Assembly: GCA_913061265.1 (NCBI GenBank)
Contig: CAJXVS010000002.1
Location: 1-64,000, forward strand
Direction of reading: 5' to 3'
Length of the DNA: 64,000 bases
Source: an uncultured Halobacteriovorax sp.
Lineage (GTDB): Bacteria; Bdellovibrionota; Bacteriovoracia; Bacteriovoracales; Bacteriovoracaceae
The position numbers and the translations under genes are program-made. The notes under the pieces are model-generated. The model saw only the letters and a list, made by a program, of their open reading frames with translations, was not told where the DNA came from and did no database searches. Below, piece after piece: positions 56,789 through 64,000 of this stretch (positions are counted from its first letter, which is position 1; each line of letters begins with the position of its first letter).

Positions 56789-58102
56789 ATGGAAAATGAG
56801 AACGAAAACACATTAATTGGGGAATCTAAGCGGGTAGCTGTTCATACTTTGGGCTGCCGATTGAATTTCTCTGAAACTGGCTCAATCTCTCAGGGATTCG
56901 TCGATAGAGGCTATGAGATAGTCCCATTTGGCGAAGAGGCCGAAGTCGTTTTCATCAATACTTGCACTGTAACTGACGATGCAGACTCATCTTGTAGGGC
57001 CCTTATCCGTAAGGCGCACCGATCTTCTCCTGAAGGGAAGATTGTTGTAGCTGGCTGTTATGCTCAGATGGACCCAAAGACAATTAGTGGAATGCAGGGC
57101 GTTGACTTGGTTCTAGGAACTTCAGAGAAATATAAAGTCTTTGATTATCTTGGTGAAGAAGAAGAACAAGTGGTTGCTGTTGATAAGAGTAATCTTTTTT
57201 GGGGCGCTTCGACGACTCCTGCCGATAATCATACGAGAGCTTTTCTAAAGATTCAGGATGGCTGCAATTATGTTTGTAGCTTTTGTATCATCCCTCAAGC
57301 TAGGGGCCGCTCTCGGACTATCACAGTGGCTGAGGCCGTTTCTCAGGCAAAAGACTTAGTTGGTAATGGATTTAAAGAGATCGTCCTTACAGGCGTTAAT
57401 ATCGGCGAGTATGAATCGACTAGTGGTGAGAAGTTAACGGATCTTGTTAAACAAATATTAGACATTGATGGGTTAGAGCGCATGAGGCTCTCCTCGGTGG
57501 AGCCCAATACGATTACTGATGAGCTTCTTGATACTTTAGAGGCCTCACCAAAATTTATGGATCATTTTCATATCCCACTTCAAAGTGGTGATGATGAGAT
57601 CCTTAAGTTGATGAAAAGAAAATATGACGTGAACTTTTATAAGGACGTGATCAATAAGATTTTGGCTCGCTTTCCTAATGCCGCCATTGGCGCGGATATG
57701 ATTGTTGGCTTTCCAGGTGAGACTGAGGAGCAGTTTAAGGCGACTTATAACTTGGCCAAAGAGCTACCTATCACTCATTTTCACGTTTTTCCTTATAGTA
57801 AGAGAAAAGGAACTATTGCTTCTCGCTCTGAGAATCATATTCACCAAGCGGTGAAGAAAGAGAGAAGCCGTGCCTTAAATATGTTCGGAGAGGCCAAACT
57901 CGCCATGCTAAGTGAAGATATGGTGGGAACTTCTACTGAGGTCCTTTTTGAGAGAAGAAATAAAGAAGGCTTCTTCGGCGGTTACTCAACAAACTTTGTG
58001 AAGGTCTTTGTTAAGACTGAGTCAGAATTAAATAATGAGATCAGACGCGTGCACCTTACTAGCTTTAGAGATGGAAAACTCTATGGCGAACTTATTCAAT
58101 AA
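56789..58102 (+). CDS. mtaB: tRNA t6A37 methylthiotransferase MtaB
   Basis: A 437-residue radical SAM methylthiotransferase that turns t6A37 into ms2t6A37 in tRNAs reading ANN codons. The N-terminal domain has VHTLGCRLNFSETG, INTCTVTDDAD and VAGCYAQMDP, whose three Cys bind the auxiliary cluster. The radical SAM motif is GCNYVCSFCIIPQARGRSRT. A C-terminal TRAM-like region follows. It stands close to two tRNA genes on the other strand, which is probably coincidental. No strong ribosome binding site precedes the ATG. Confidence 0.95.
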   Translation: MENENENTLIGESKRVAVHTLGCRLNFSETGSISQGFVDRGYEIVPFGEEAEVVFINTCTVTDDADSSCRALIRKAHRSSPEGKIVVAGCYAQMDPKTISGMQGVDLVLGTSEKYKVFDYLGEEEEQVVAVDKSNLFWGASTTPADNHTRAFLKIQDGCNYVCSFCIIPQARGRSRTITVAEAVSQAKDLVGNGFKEIVLTGVNIGEYESTSGEKLTDLVKQILDIDGLERMRLSSVEPNTITDELLDTLEASPKFMDHFHIPLQSGDDEILKLMKRKYDVNFYKDVINKILARFPNAAIGADMIVGFPGETEEQFKATYNLAKELPITHFHVFPYSKRKGTIASRSENHIHQAVKKERSRALNMFGEAKLAMLSEDMVGTSTEVLFERRNKEGFFGGYSTNFVKVFVKTESELNNEIRRVHLTSFRDGKLYGELIQ

Positions 58103-58247
58103 TCTAGACATGTCCCAAATTAAATTCATTTCTTAAAGACTAGTCCTAAATAAATCGGTTTTTTTTGAATATGCTTATTAATTATTAAATAAGTGCTCCA
58201 TCAAAGAATTATAGCTCACTGAGCCTAACTACTTTAAGGAGTAAAAA

Positions 58248-58643
58248 ATGAAAAAATTGATTCTAGCTGCTGCCATCGTTATTTCTTCAATCGCAGGTGC
58301 TGACACTGGTCACGTCCATTTTCAAAAAGCGTCAACTTATGTTCATCCTGTTTATAACAAGACACTTTGTTTTGACGGTGAAAACTTCAACGCACGTGTG
58401 AATAAATGTCTTCGTTTTAGTGGGCGTGATAACGACACTTGTACAAGATGGGGAAAGAAGACAATTACTCAGCCAATGGAAAGCACAAGAAAAGTATGTG
58501 TTGATGATGGTGGAAGAGGACAATGTAGAGATTTCGAAACTGTATCTTATGTTCAATCACGTACTCGTATCGTTAATTACTACGGTCCACGTGGAAACAG
58601 AGTTATCAGAACTGAAAAAGTAAGAGTTCCAAGCTGCATGTAA
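58248..58643 (+). CDS. Small secreted basic protein
   Basis: A 131-residue protein with signal peptide MKKLILAAAIVISSIAGA. The mature part is basic with six cysteines (KTLCFDG, VNKCLRF, DTCTRWGKK, RKVCVDD, GQCRDF, VPSCM), so disulfides are likely. No family is recognised. It shows a similar plan to the product at 59649 (cysteines, Arg/Lys-rich, ending VPSCM versus MPECK). A strong terminator follows. Confidence 0.65.
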   Translation: MKKLILAAAIVISSIAGADTGHVHFQKASTYVHPVYNKTLCFDGENFNARVNKCLRFSGRDNDTCTRWGKKTITQPMESTRKVCVDDGGRGQCRDFETVSYVQSRTRIVNYYGPRGNRVIRTEKVRVPSCM

Positions 58644-58670
58644 GCCTGGTTTGTTTTTAGAATGTATAGG

Positions 58671-58697
58671 GGGGAGGGACTTGTTCCTCCCTTTCTT
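58671..58697 (+). terminator. Rho-independent terminator
   Basis: GGGAGGGA (58672-58679), loop CTTG, TTCCTCCC (58684-58691, one G.U) then TTTCTT, after the small secreted protein gene. Confidence 0.75.
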
Positions 58698-58812
58698 ATG
58701 ACGAATTGGCTTATTGTAAGTACCTAAAATTTAGAGAAATTTCCTCCTAAGCTTTGATAAGACGAATCCTTTTGAAGAAGTTTGTTCAAAGAGTAAGAGA
58801 GGAGGGGGGACT

Positions 58813-58851
58813 ATGATAAACCGATATTCAACTCTATTATGGATAAGATGA
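58813..58851 (+). CDS. Possible 12-codon leader peptide
   Basis: ATG at 58813 follows an exceptionally strong purine tract (GAGGAGGGGGGA) and encodes MINRYSTLLWIR before TGA at 58849-58851. The next codon is the ATG of the downstream gene, in the same frame. It could be a leader peptide for coupled initiation or an N-terminus cut by a nonsense codon. Confidence 0.4.
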   Translation: MINRYSTLLWIR

Positions 58852-59652
58852 ATGGAAAAAGTTGAAGCGAAGAGAGTTAGTTCTCAGGATCTTTCAATTG
58901 TCGATCAGGTTGCCCTAGATTTAGCGACCTACCTAGAGAACTATCCCAATATTAGTTTTGCCTTGAAAATATTATCCAAAGACTCAGGTCTTAGTGAAAA
59001 AACCTTAAGAAGGCTTATCAATAAAGAGAATAATCCTTCTTACCAAACAATTTTTAAACTCTATATGGCCTTTCTTGATACTGAAGACGAAAGTGAAGTC
59101 TTAAAGAACTGCCCTAAAGTCATCCGAGAAAAACTCGATAGAGTGAATCCTGAAAAGATTAGAAAAGCTGTCCCGAAAGCTTATAACTTTCATGAGCTAA
59201 TCAATTCTCACCCCGTCATATCAGAGATCTATGTCTTAGCGGGAATCGAAGATGTATCAGTCTCAAATATCGTCTATAGGTTCGGTCAATATGGTGCCGA
59301 TTGCCTAGCTAAGTTAGAGAAGCTTCAGATTGTCTCTAAGGTTGGAAGAGGAAAGTATAGGCTCGCCGAAAAGCAGCCCCAATTAAATGGCGCCATCTTA
59401 AAAGAGATAGGGCTTAGGTTTATTGATCGCTATTTAAAAGATGAAGAGTCTGATCTTGAGGGATCAAACTTTATTGGCTTCTTTGCTGAAGGCCTTAATA
59501 TCGAAGGGAAAAGAAGATGGTTAGAGATTGATCAAGCTTCCTTCTTAGAAAAAGTTAATGTGGCCAATGATGAAAAATATAAAGGCAATGAACTAATGTT
59601 TAGTTTTCAGGGAACAGATAATATCTCTGAAGCTAGGATGGATTTAAAATGA
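58852..59652 (+). CDS. Putative DNA-binding protein with helix-turn-helix
   Basis: A 266-residue soluble protein. The N-terminal part has a helix-turn-helix of XRE-like form (FALKILSKDSGLSEKTLRRLINKENNPSYQTIFKLYMAF). A later segment (SVSNIVYRFGQYGADCLAKLEKLQIVSKVGRGKYRL) looks like a winged helix. No family is named. It ends in an ATGA overlap with a secreted-protein gene, a pairing of regulator and exported product seen in Bdellovibrionota with TIGR02147-like proteins, which it faintly resembles. Confidence 0.62.
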   Translation: MEKVEAKRVSSQDLSIVDQVALDLATYLENYPNISFALKILSKDSGLSEKTLRRLINKENNPSYQTIFKLYMAFLDTEDESEVLKNCPKVIREKLDRVNPEKIRKAVPKAYNFHELINSHPVISEIYVLAGIEDVSVSNIVYRFGQYGADCLAKLEKLQIVSKVGRGKYRLAEKQPQLNGAILKEIGLRFIDRYLKDEESDLEGSNFIGFFAEGLNIEGKRRWLEIDQASFLEKVNVANDEKYKGNELMFSFQGTDNISEARMDLK

Positions 59653-60149
59653 AAATACTAATTCTCATGATGATTCTTTTCTCTCAAAGCGCTTTCTCAG
59701 GAATTGGCGGCTCTGCCGGTGGACCTGGGACTACGAGTTGGGCCCCTAGGGCTGAGCGAGGGACGACCTTTGATTGGCCAGTGGTTCGCTCTAGTGAAAG
59801 ACATGTCTTTGAGATTCATAAGCTTTGCATCAAAGATGATAAAACTTTAGGGACTATTAGAAAGTTTAAAAAGTATAAACTCGATTTTAACAGAAGAAAC
59901 CTTGTTGAATTGAAAGTTAAGAAACGTTATTCAAAGCAGATGGATAGAGTCTTTGATCATAAGAATTGCTCGATCTCAAGTGATCCTAAGTGTGACTTTG
60001 TTAATCAGTACGTTGAAAAAGAAGTGAAGGTTCCTGTTTACAGAGGGAAGCCTAGAATGACCCGCGATGGTGAAGAGCCGATGAAAGAATTTATCAAGCG
60101 GTCAGACTTTAAGAAGTTTAAGACTTTTGAAATGCCTGAGTGTAAATAG
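59649..60149 (+). CDS. Secreted protein of unknown function
   Basis: A 166-residue protein with signal peptide MKILILMMILFSQSAFS. The mature part is very basic, with four cysteines (HKLCIKDD, HKNCSISSDPKCDF, MPECK at the C-terminus). It is translationally coupled to the helix-turn-helix gene by ATGA. The cysteine placement and final VPVYRG/MPEC segments recall the protein at 58248, so both may belong to one small family. Confidence 0.62.
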   Translation: MKILILMMILFSQSAFSGIGGSAGGPGTTSWAPRAERGTTFDWPVVRSSERHVFEIHKLCIKDDKTLGTIRKFKKYKLDFNRRNLVELKVKKRYSKQMDRVFDHKNCSISSDPKCDFVNQYVEKEVKVPVYRGKPRMTRDGEEPMKEFIKRSDFKKFKTFEMPECK

Positions 60150-60154
60150 ATTAA

Positions 60155-60177
60155 AAGAAGGTGCCTCTAAGGCACCT
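60155..60177 (-). terminator. Terminator overlapping a stop codon
   Basis: On the minus strand AGGTGCC, TTAGA loop, GGCACCT (60177-60159) is followed by TCTTTT. The stem begins within the TAG of the lipoprotein gene. Confidence 0.65.
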
Positions 60178-60601
60178 ATTCGGTCAAGCTTGTTGAATAA
60201 GCTTGGTTGCCTCTTCTATCTCTAAACTTTAAAAGTGATTGAGAACCATCTTTTCTCGTGATGGTAAAAGTGTAGTTCATTTCAACATCAAAAGTTAGGA
60301 TCTTTCTTTCGGCCACTAGCTTAAGCACACCATTTTCATATTGAAAGGTTCCTTCGCCTTCTCCAAGGTTTGGAAGGTTATAAAAGAACTTTCCATCACT
60401 ATAAAGTGCAATCTCGATAGGATAATCATTGTTCACAATTCTCTTATCAAGACTTAGGTTGGGCTGATTTGGTTTTGGTTTTTGATTAATGAACTGAGTG
60501 TAGTCAGCTTCATCTTTTTCAAAAAGAATCAATTCACTCTTTTTCTTTCCACAGCTTATGAAAAGAAAAAGAGAAAGGATTATAACGCTTAAATATTTCA
60601 A
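60176..60601 (-). CDS. Small lipoprotein of unknown function
   Basis: A 141-residue lipoprotein (lipobox FISC near residue 17). The mature part is a charged N-terminal tether followed by a small beta-rich domain (YPIEIALYSDGKFFYNLPNLGEGEGTF is one such stretch, quoted here only by its ends). The TTG start overlaps the purA TGA, so it is the last gene of the serA-purA operon. No family is recognised. Confidence 0.66.
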   Translation of the reverse strand: MKYLSVIILSLFLFISCGKKKSELILFEKDEADYTQFINQKPKPNQPNLSLDKRIVNNDYPIEIALYSDGKFFYNLPNLGEGEGTFQYENGVLKLVAERKILTFDVEMNYTFTITRKDGSQSLLKFRDRRGNQAYSTSLTE

Positions 60602-61872
60602 TTAAAGTACTCCTTCTTAAACTTAATTTCAGATCTCTCTGGCCCGTAAGCAAGAATTCCAACTGGGATCTCGATAAACTTTTCAATAGTATCGATATAA
60701 GTTTTTAAAGTGTCACTTAAGACGTCAGTTTCAAAGGTATCTTTAAAACACTCCATATCTACATAGATAGGCTCCACTTGAGCAAGGTCAATTCCAGGAT
60801 AAGCGCAATCGATGATTTCGCCCTTGTACTTATAACTAGTACAAATCTTGAGGCTATCTATATGACAGAGAACATCGAGTTTTGTCAGTGCAATCGAAGT
60901 CATATTAGAGGCTTTTACGGTGTACTTAAGAAGTGGGAGGTCTAGCCAGCCACAACGTCTTTTTCTTCCTGTTGTTGCGCCAAACTCGCCGCCGACAGTC
61001 TGAATTTTTTCTCCTACATCATCAAAGAGTTCTGTAGGAAAAGGGCCTTCGCCAACACGAGTTGTATAAGCCTTTGTGATGCCTAAGACTTCTTGAATCT
61101 GTTGACCAGGAAGTCCAGCACCTGTGTAGATTCCACCAGCACTAGTGCTTGAAGAAGTAACAAATGGGTAGGATCCGTAATCAATATCTAAAAGAACTCC
61201 TTGAGCTCCTTCATAGAGAATTTTTTTGTTTGCTCTAAGAGCATGATCAATAAAGCTAAAGGTATCAGTTAAGTAAGGAGCGACGTTCTTTCCAAGTTTG
61301 AAAAGGTGTTCTGCTTCTTCTTCAACACTTGGAAAGTTTGAATCATAAAGATGCTTGAAAAGTATTTCTTTTTCTTGAAGATTATCTGTTAGCTTTTGAA
61401 TAAGAACGTCTTTATCAAGAAGGTCTTTAAGTTTTAATCCTTTACGAGAAACCTTATCTTCGTAAGCAGGACCAATTCCTTTACCTGTTGTTCCAATCTT
61501 TACTCGTCCATTGCTTTCTCTTAGGCCATCGAGGAGCTTATTGTAAGTCGTGATAACGGCGCAGTTCTCAGAGATCTTTAAGTTCTTAGGAGAAATTTCA
61601 ACCCCAGAGTTTCTGATGTCTTCAAGTTCAACTTGAAAAGCTTCAGGGTCAAAGACAACTCCATGACCTACGACTGATGTACAGTGTGAGTGGAGAATTC
61701 CCGAAGGGATTAAGTGAAGAACAATCTTTTTGTCTCCGACGATAATCGTGTGACCTGCATTGTTTCCGCCTTGATAGCGAACGACAACATCACATTTTTG
61801 TCCGAGTAGATCAGTAATTTTTCCTTTTCCTTCGTCTCCCCATTGGGATCCGACAATAGCTAGTGATTGCAT
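60598..61872 (-). CDS. purA: Adenylosuccinate synthetase
   Basis: A 424-residue enzyme joining IMP and aspartate with GTP in AMP synthesis. Motifs: GSQWGDEGKGKITDLL (P-loop), QGGNNAGHTI, GTTGKGIGPAYEDK, EGAQGVLLDIDYGSYPFVTSS and TTGRKRRCGWLDL. Length is normal. The ATG overlaps the preceding dehydrogenase stop by one base (TAATG). Confidence 0.97.
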   Translation of the reverse strand: MQSLAIVGSQWGDEGKGKITDLLGQKCDVVVRYQGGNNAGHTIIVGDKKIVLHLIPSGILHSHCTSVVGHGVVFDPEAFQVELEDIRNSGVEISPKNLKISENCAVITTYNKLLDGLRESNGRVKIGTTGKGIGPAYEDKVSRKGLKLKDLLDKDVLIQKLTDNLQEKEILFKHLYDSNFPSVEEEAEHLFKLGKNVAPYLTDTFSFIDHALRANKKILYEGAQGVLLDIDYGSYPFVTSSSTSAGGIYTGAGLPGQQIQEVLGITKAYTTRVGEGPFPTELFDDVGEKIQTVGGEFGATTGRKRRCGWLDLPLLKYTVKASNMTSIALTKLDVLCHIDSLKICTSYKYKGEIIDCAYPGIDLAQVEPIYVDMECFKDTFETDVLSDTLKTYIDTIEKFIEIPVGILAYGPERSEIKFKKEYFN

Positions 61873-62819
61873 TAGGCTTTTACCTCGTTTAACAAGTTAC
61901 TATTAGTTAAGAATTCTTTTAATTGATTGACGACCATCTCGCCGACTCTTACTTGAGCTTCTTCAGTAGAAGCGCCTAAGTGAGGAGTCATGACTAGATT
62001 ATCTAATTTTCTAAGAGGAGAGTCCTCTGGAAGGGGCTCATTTGCGAAAACATCGAAACCTGCGCCTCTTATCTTTTTATTCTTGAGGATATCAAGAAGG
62101 GCCTCTTCATCAACGATACCGCCACGGCTAGCATTAATAAGAACCGCATCACTTCTCATTTTCTCTAAAAGTGTTCTATTAACCATTCCCTTAGTCACGT
62201 CCATTAAGGGAGTATGAAGAGAGATGATTTCACATTCTTCAAAAAGCTTCTCTAATGATTCAGCTTTTCTTGCATAAGGAAGATCTGATTTTTCTACAAA
62301 AGGGTCAAAGAAAACTAGGTCTGGTTCAAAGCCAGCTAATCTCTTTGCAAAGATCTGCCCGATTCTTCCGAAACCTACAACGCCAACTTTCTTATTAGAA
62401 AGTTCAACGCCTACAAACTTTGATTTATCCCAACCGCCATTCGCCATTGTAGAATGGGCCCAGGCAGTTTTTCTAAGAACTGTCATGGCCAAAGCTACTG
62501 CATGTTCAGCCGCGGAATTATTATTGGCGCCAGGTGTATTTGAAACCTTTACGTTCTTTTGAGCACAAGCAACTTTATCTATATTATCTGTCCCTTCACC
62601 AGCACGAATAACGTACTTTAAGTTTGGCGCCAATTCTAAAAGATCAGGAGTCACTGTTGTGGCTGATCTAATAACGAGGGCATCAGTAGTGGGGAGTAGT
62701 TTTTTAAGTTCTTCTTGGGAAATTTTTGGTTCTGGGTGAACATTAAATTCATCCATGCTTCTAAGTGAAGCAAACAAATTCTTGTCGAACCCATCGGCAA
62801 TAACGATTGAGGGTTTCAT
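61872..62819 (-). CDS. serA: D-3-phosphoglycerate dehydrogenase-like 2-hydroxyacid dehydrogenase
   Basis: A 315-residue D-2-hydroxyacid dehydrogenase. VIRAGEGTDNID is the substrate loop, GVVGFGRIGQIFAKRL the NAD loop, INASRGGIVDEEAL and HLGASTEEAQ carry the catalytic Arg/Glu/His region. The wording RAGEGTDNID and ASTEEAQ is typical of SerA; the C-terminal ACT domain is absent, giving a short form. It probably starts serine synthesis. It leads an operon with purA. Confidence 0.82.
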   Translation of the reverse strand: MKPSIVIADGFDKNLFASLRSMDEFNVHPEPKISQEELKKLLPTTDALVIRSATTVTPDLLELAPNLKYVIRAGEGTDNIDKVACAQKNVKVSNTPGANNNSAAEHAVALAMTVLRKTAWAHSTMANGGWDKSKFVGVELSNKKVGVVGFGRIGQIFAKRLAGFEPDLVFFDPFVEKSDLPYARKAESLEKLFEECEIISLHTPLMDVTKGMVNRTLLEKMRSDAVLINASRGGIVDEEALLDILKNKKIRGAGFDVFANEPLPEDSPLRKLDNLVMTPHLGASTEEAQVRVGEMVVNQLKEFLTNSNLLNEVKA

Positions 62820-62900
62820 TTTTATCTCCAGAGATTTACGATAGATAATACCGTGGGTGATACTAGCCCTATTTTTCTAGCTTATAAAGGTATAATACTT

Positions 62901-63536
62901 ATGTCAGATGATATTAGGACCTCGCAGTTTTTCGAGCCCCATGACCAACTTCTTATTCAGCAAGTCAAAGAATGGGGAGAGATCATTACCAACTTTGAAA
63001 CCCGTAATAAATACCAAATCTTAAGTCCTAGTGGCGGTGAGTTAGGCTTTATGGCAGAGCAAGGGAAGGGGATCGGGGCAACATTAGTTAGGATGTTCTT
63101 ACGGACGCATCGCCCAATGAAAGTGACGGTTTGGTGCTCGGAGCGTAAAGAACTTTTAAGTTTAGAGAGGCCATTCTTTTGGTTCTTTTCAGACTTAACT
63201 GTAAGAGATAGCGCCGGGAAGATTCTCGGTCATGTTTATCGAAAATTTGGAATCATTCATAAAAAATATGATCTTTGTAATGATAAAGATCAAATCTTTG
63301 CTCGGGTGAATACTCCTATATGGAGGCTTTGGACTTTTAAAATCTTAGATAGTTCTGACAGAGAGATTGGTACAGTTTCTAAGAATTGGGGAGGCCTTTT
63401 AAAAGAGATCTTCACTGATGCTGATCGCTTTCAAGTTAGTTTTAAGGGGAGGTCCTGGTTAGAAAAGGCAGTGATTTTCTCTGCTGCCATTAGTATTGAT
63501 ATGGATTTCTTTGACGACAATCAAAGAAACAATTAA
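62901..63536 (+). CDS. Phospholipid scramblase-like (LURP-one-related) protein
   Basis: A 211-residue protein with the tubby-like scramblase fold: an opening LLIQQVKEWGEIITNFETRNKY, repeated strand pairs with arginines (RPMKVTVW, SLERPFFWFFSDLTVRD), HVYRKFGIIHKKYDL and a hydrophobic C-terminal helix (AVIFSAAISIDMDFF). Bacterial members have no proven scrambling activity. The ATG at 62901 begins MSDDIR and is preferred to one at 62853. A strong terminator follows. Confidence 0.8.
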   Translation: MSDDIRTSQFFEPHDQLLIQQVKEWGEIITNFETRNKYQILSPSGGELGFMAEQGKGIGATLVRMFLRTHRPMKVTVWCSERKELLSLERPFFWFFSDLTVRDSAGKILGHVYRKFGIIHKKYDLCNDKDQIFARVNTPIWRLWTFKILDSSDREIGTVSKNWGGLLKEIFTDADRFQVSFKGRSWLEKAVIFSAAISIDMDFFDDNQRNN

Positions 63537-63545
63537 CTCCAGTAT

Positions 63546-63580
63546 TTGAACCCCTTTATTGAAAAGGGGTTCAAGCTTTT
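63546..63580 (+). terminator. Rho-independent terminator
   Basis: TTGAACCCCTT, a short loop and AAGGGGTTCAA (63546-63574) then GCTTTTC, after the scramblase-like gene. Confidence 0.85.
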
Positions 63581-63671
63581 CTTAAGTAGAAATAAATAAA
63601 AATTAGTCTTTTTAAATACTCTATTATTCTTATTGCAGCTAATTCTCCCCCTGATATAATTATAAGTACTT

Positions 63672-64000
63672 ATGAAAACAAAATTATCTACAGTCCTGAT
63701 ACTTCTTTTTGCTTCAACTTCGTTATTCGCTCAGCGGATAGATGTGGAGCAAGTTAAGAAGATGCAAATTGAGAAGAAAGAGCGTAGCGCTGCAGATGAA
63801 GCAGAACAACGAAAGCGTGCTGCGGAAAAACTTGAACAAGCAAAACTTCGTGAGGCCATTGGTCTTGGGAGGATCAGATATTGTACCCTTCTTCCTTTTG
63901 AATATAAGAAAGACCAAGAGCTTGTAGATAATACTCTTTTCTCTGTAGAGAAGTTTCTTGTAAAAAATACTGTTTGTCGTTTTCATACTGATAATGAACT
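63672..64000 (+). CDS. Secreted coiled-coil protein, cut by the window end
   Basis: ATG at 63672 opens a frame that is still open at 64000 (109 codons seen). Signal peptide MKTKLSTVLILLFASTSLFA is followed by a charged helix with repeated EQxKRAAEKLEQAK-type heptads, then a segment with RYCTLLPFEY and NTVCRF. No family is recognised from this part. Confidence 0.7.
   Translation, partial: MKTKLSTVLILLFASTSLFAQRIDVEQVKKMQIEKKERSAADEAEQRKRAAEKLEQAKLREAIGLGRIRYCTLLPFEYKKDQELVDNTLFSVEKFLVKNTVCRFHTDNE

Noticed and set aside
1-64000. CRISPR array, rRNA operon, prophage or intact insertion sequence
   Set aside because: No regularly spaced repeats, rRNA segments, transposase or phage structural genes were seen.

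Overview
The window looks like part of a low-GC (by eye about 40% or less) Gram-negative genome of the Bdellovibrionota, most probably a Bacteriovorax/Halobacteriovorax/Peredibacter-type bacterium. The indications are many short secreted and lipobox-bearing proteins of unknown family, a DUF3015/DUF4105 pair, C1orf50-like DUF2452, an HTTM protein, a sigma-54 activator and dense gene packing with frequent 1-4 base overlaps. This assignment is inference; there is no rRNA here. Bases 1-48 are not biological: they match an Illumina Nextera adapter with its i5 index, so the window starts at an untrimmed contig end. The right end cuts through a gene.

Layout. 0.1-4.7 kb: MurG-like glycosyltransferase, DUF4105 and DUF3015 envelope proteins, a MazG-like pyrophosphohydrolase and a chalcone-isomerase-like protein. 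4.7-12.2 kb: ABC-F ATPase, VTT membrane protein, secreted subtilase, histidine phosphatase, phytase-like lipoprotein and pckA. 12.3-12.6 kb: tRNA-Leu(CAA) followed by an unexplained GC-rich structured stretch. 12.6-20.1 kb: receiver/HD-GYP-like regulator, SDR plus acyltransferase pair, engB, sigma-54 activator, FliL-like and BamE-like proteins. 20.1-24.8 kb: an accA-yicC-gmk-spoT operon. 24.8-30.3 kb: YdcF, RidA and malic enzyme, then a TPP riboswitch controlling a sodium:solute symporter, then a VOC protein with a 43-codon gene opposite an oxyR-like regulator. 31.3-45.1 kb: mostly envelope proteins, including a trypsin-like lipoprotein with PPC domains, YheT, MerC, HTTM, MltA, ThpR and a papain-like lipoprotein. 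45.3-48.1 kb: radical SAM enzyme translationally coupled to a GT-C-like membrane protein. 49.6-54.2 kb: a lipoprotein carrying an ABC1/UbiB kinase-like domain with altered motifs, and an OafA-type acyltransferase. 55.0-56.7 kb: tRNA-Lys and tRNA-Glu, with a 1.34 kb insertion bounded by a 63-bp exact repeat that includes the tRNA-Glu 3' end. 56.8-64 kb: mtaB, small secreted proteins, purA, serA-like dehydrogenase, scramblase-like protein and a partial secreted protein.

The most notable signals are: (i) the TPP riboswitch followed by a terminator-like hairpin inside the coding sequence of the symporter; (ii) two other genes (DUF4105 and a membrane protein at 35.2-35.9 kb) whose start codon sits in the loop of a strong hairpin; (iii) the minimal tRNA-Glu element with 10-bp phased repeats at its end and one membrane-protein gene; (iv) the ABC1-domain lipoprotein lacking the canonical lysine and KxGQ motif; (v) the radical SAM/GT-C pair; and (vi) the palindrome-rich GC island after tRNA-Leu. 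No CRISPR array, rRNA, intact transposase or prophage was seen.
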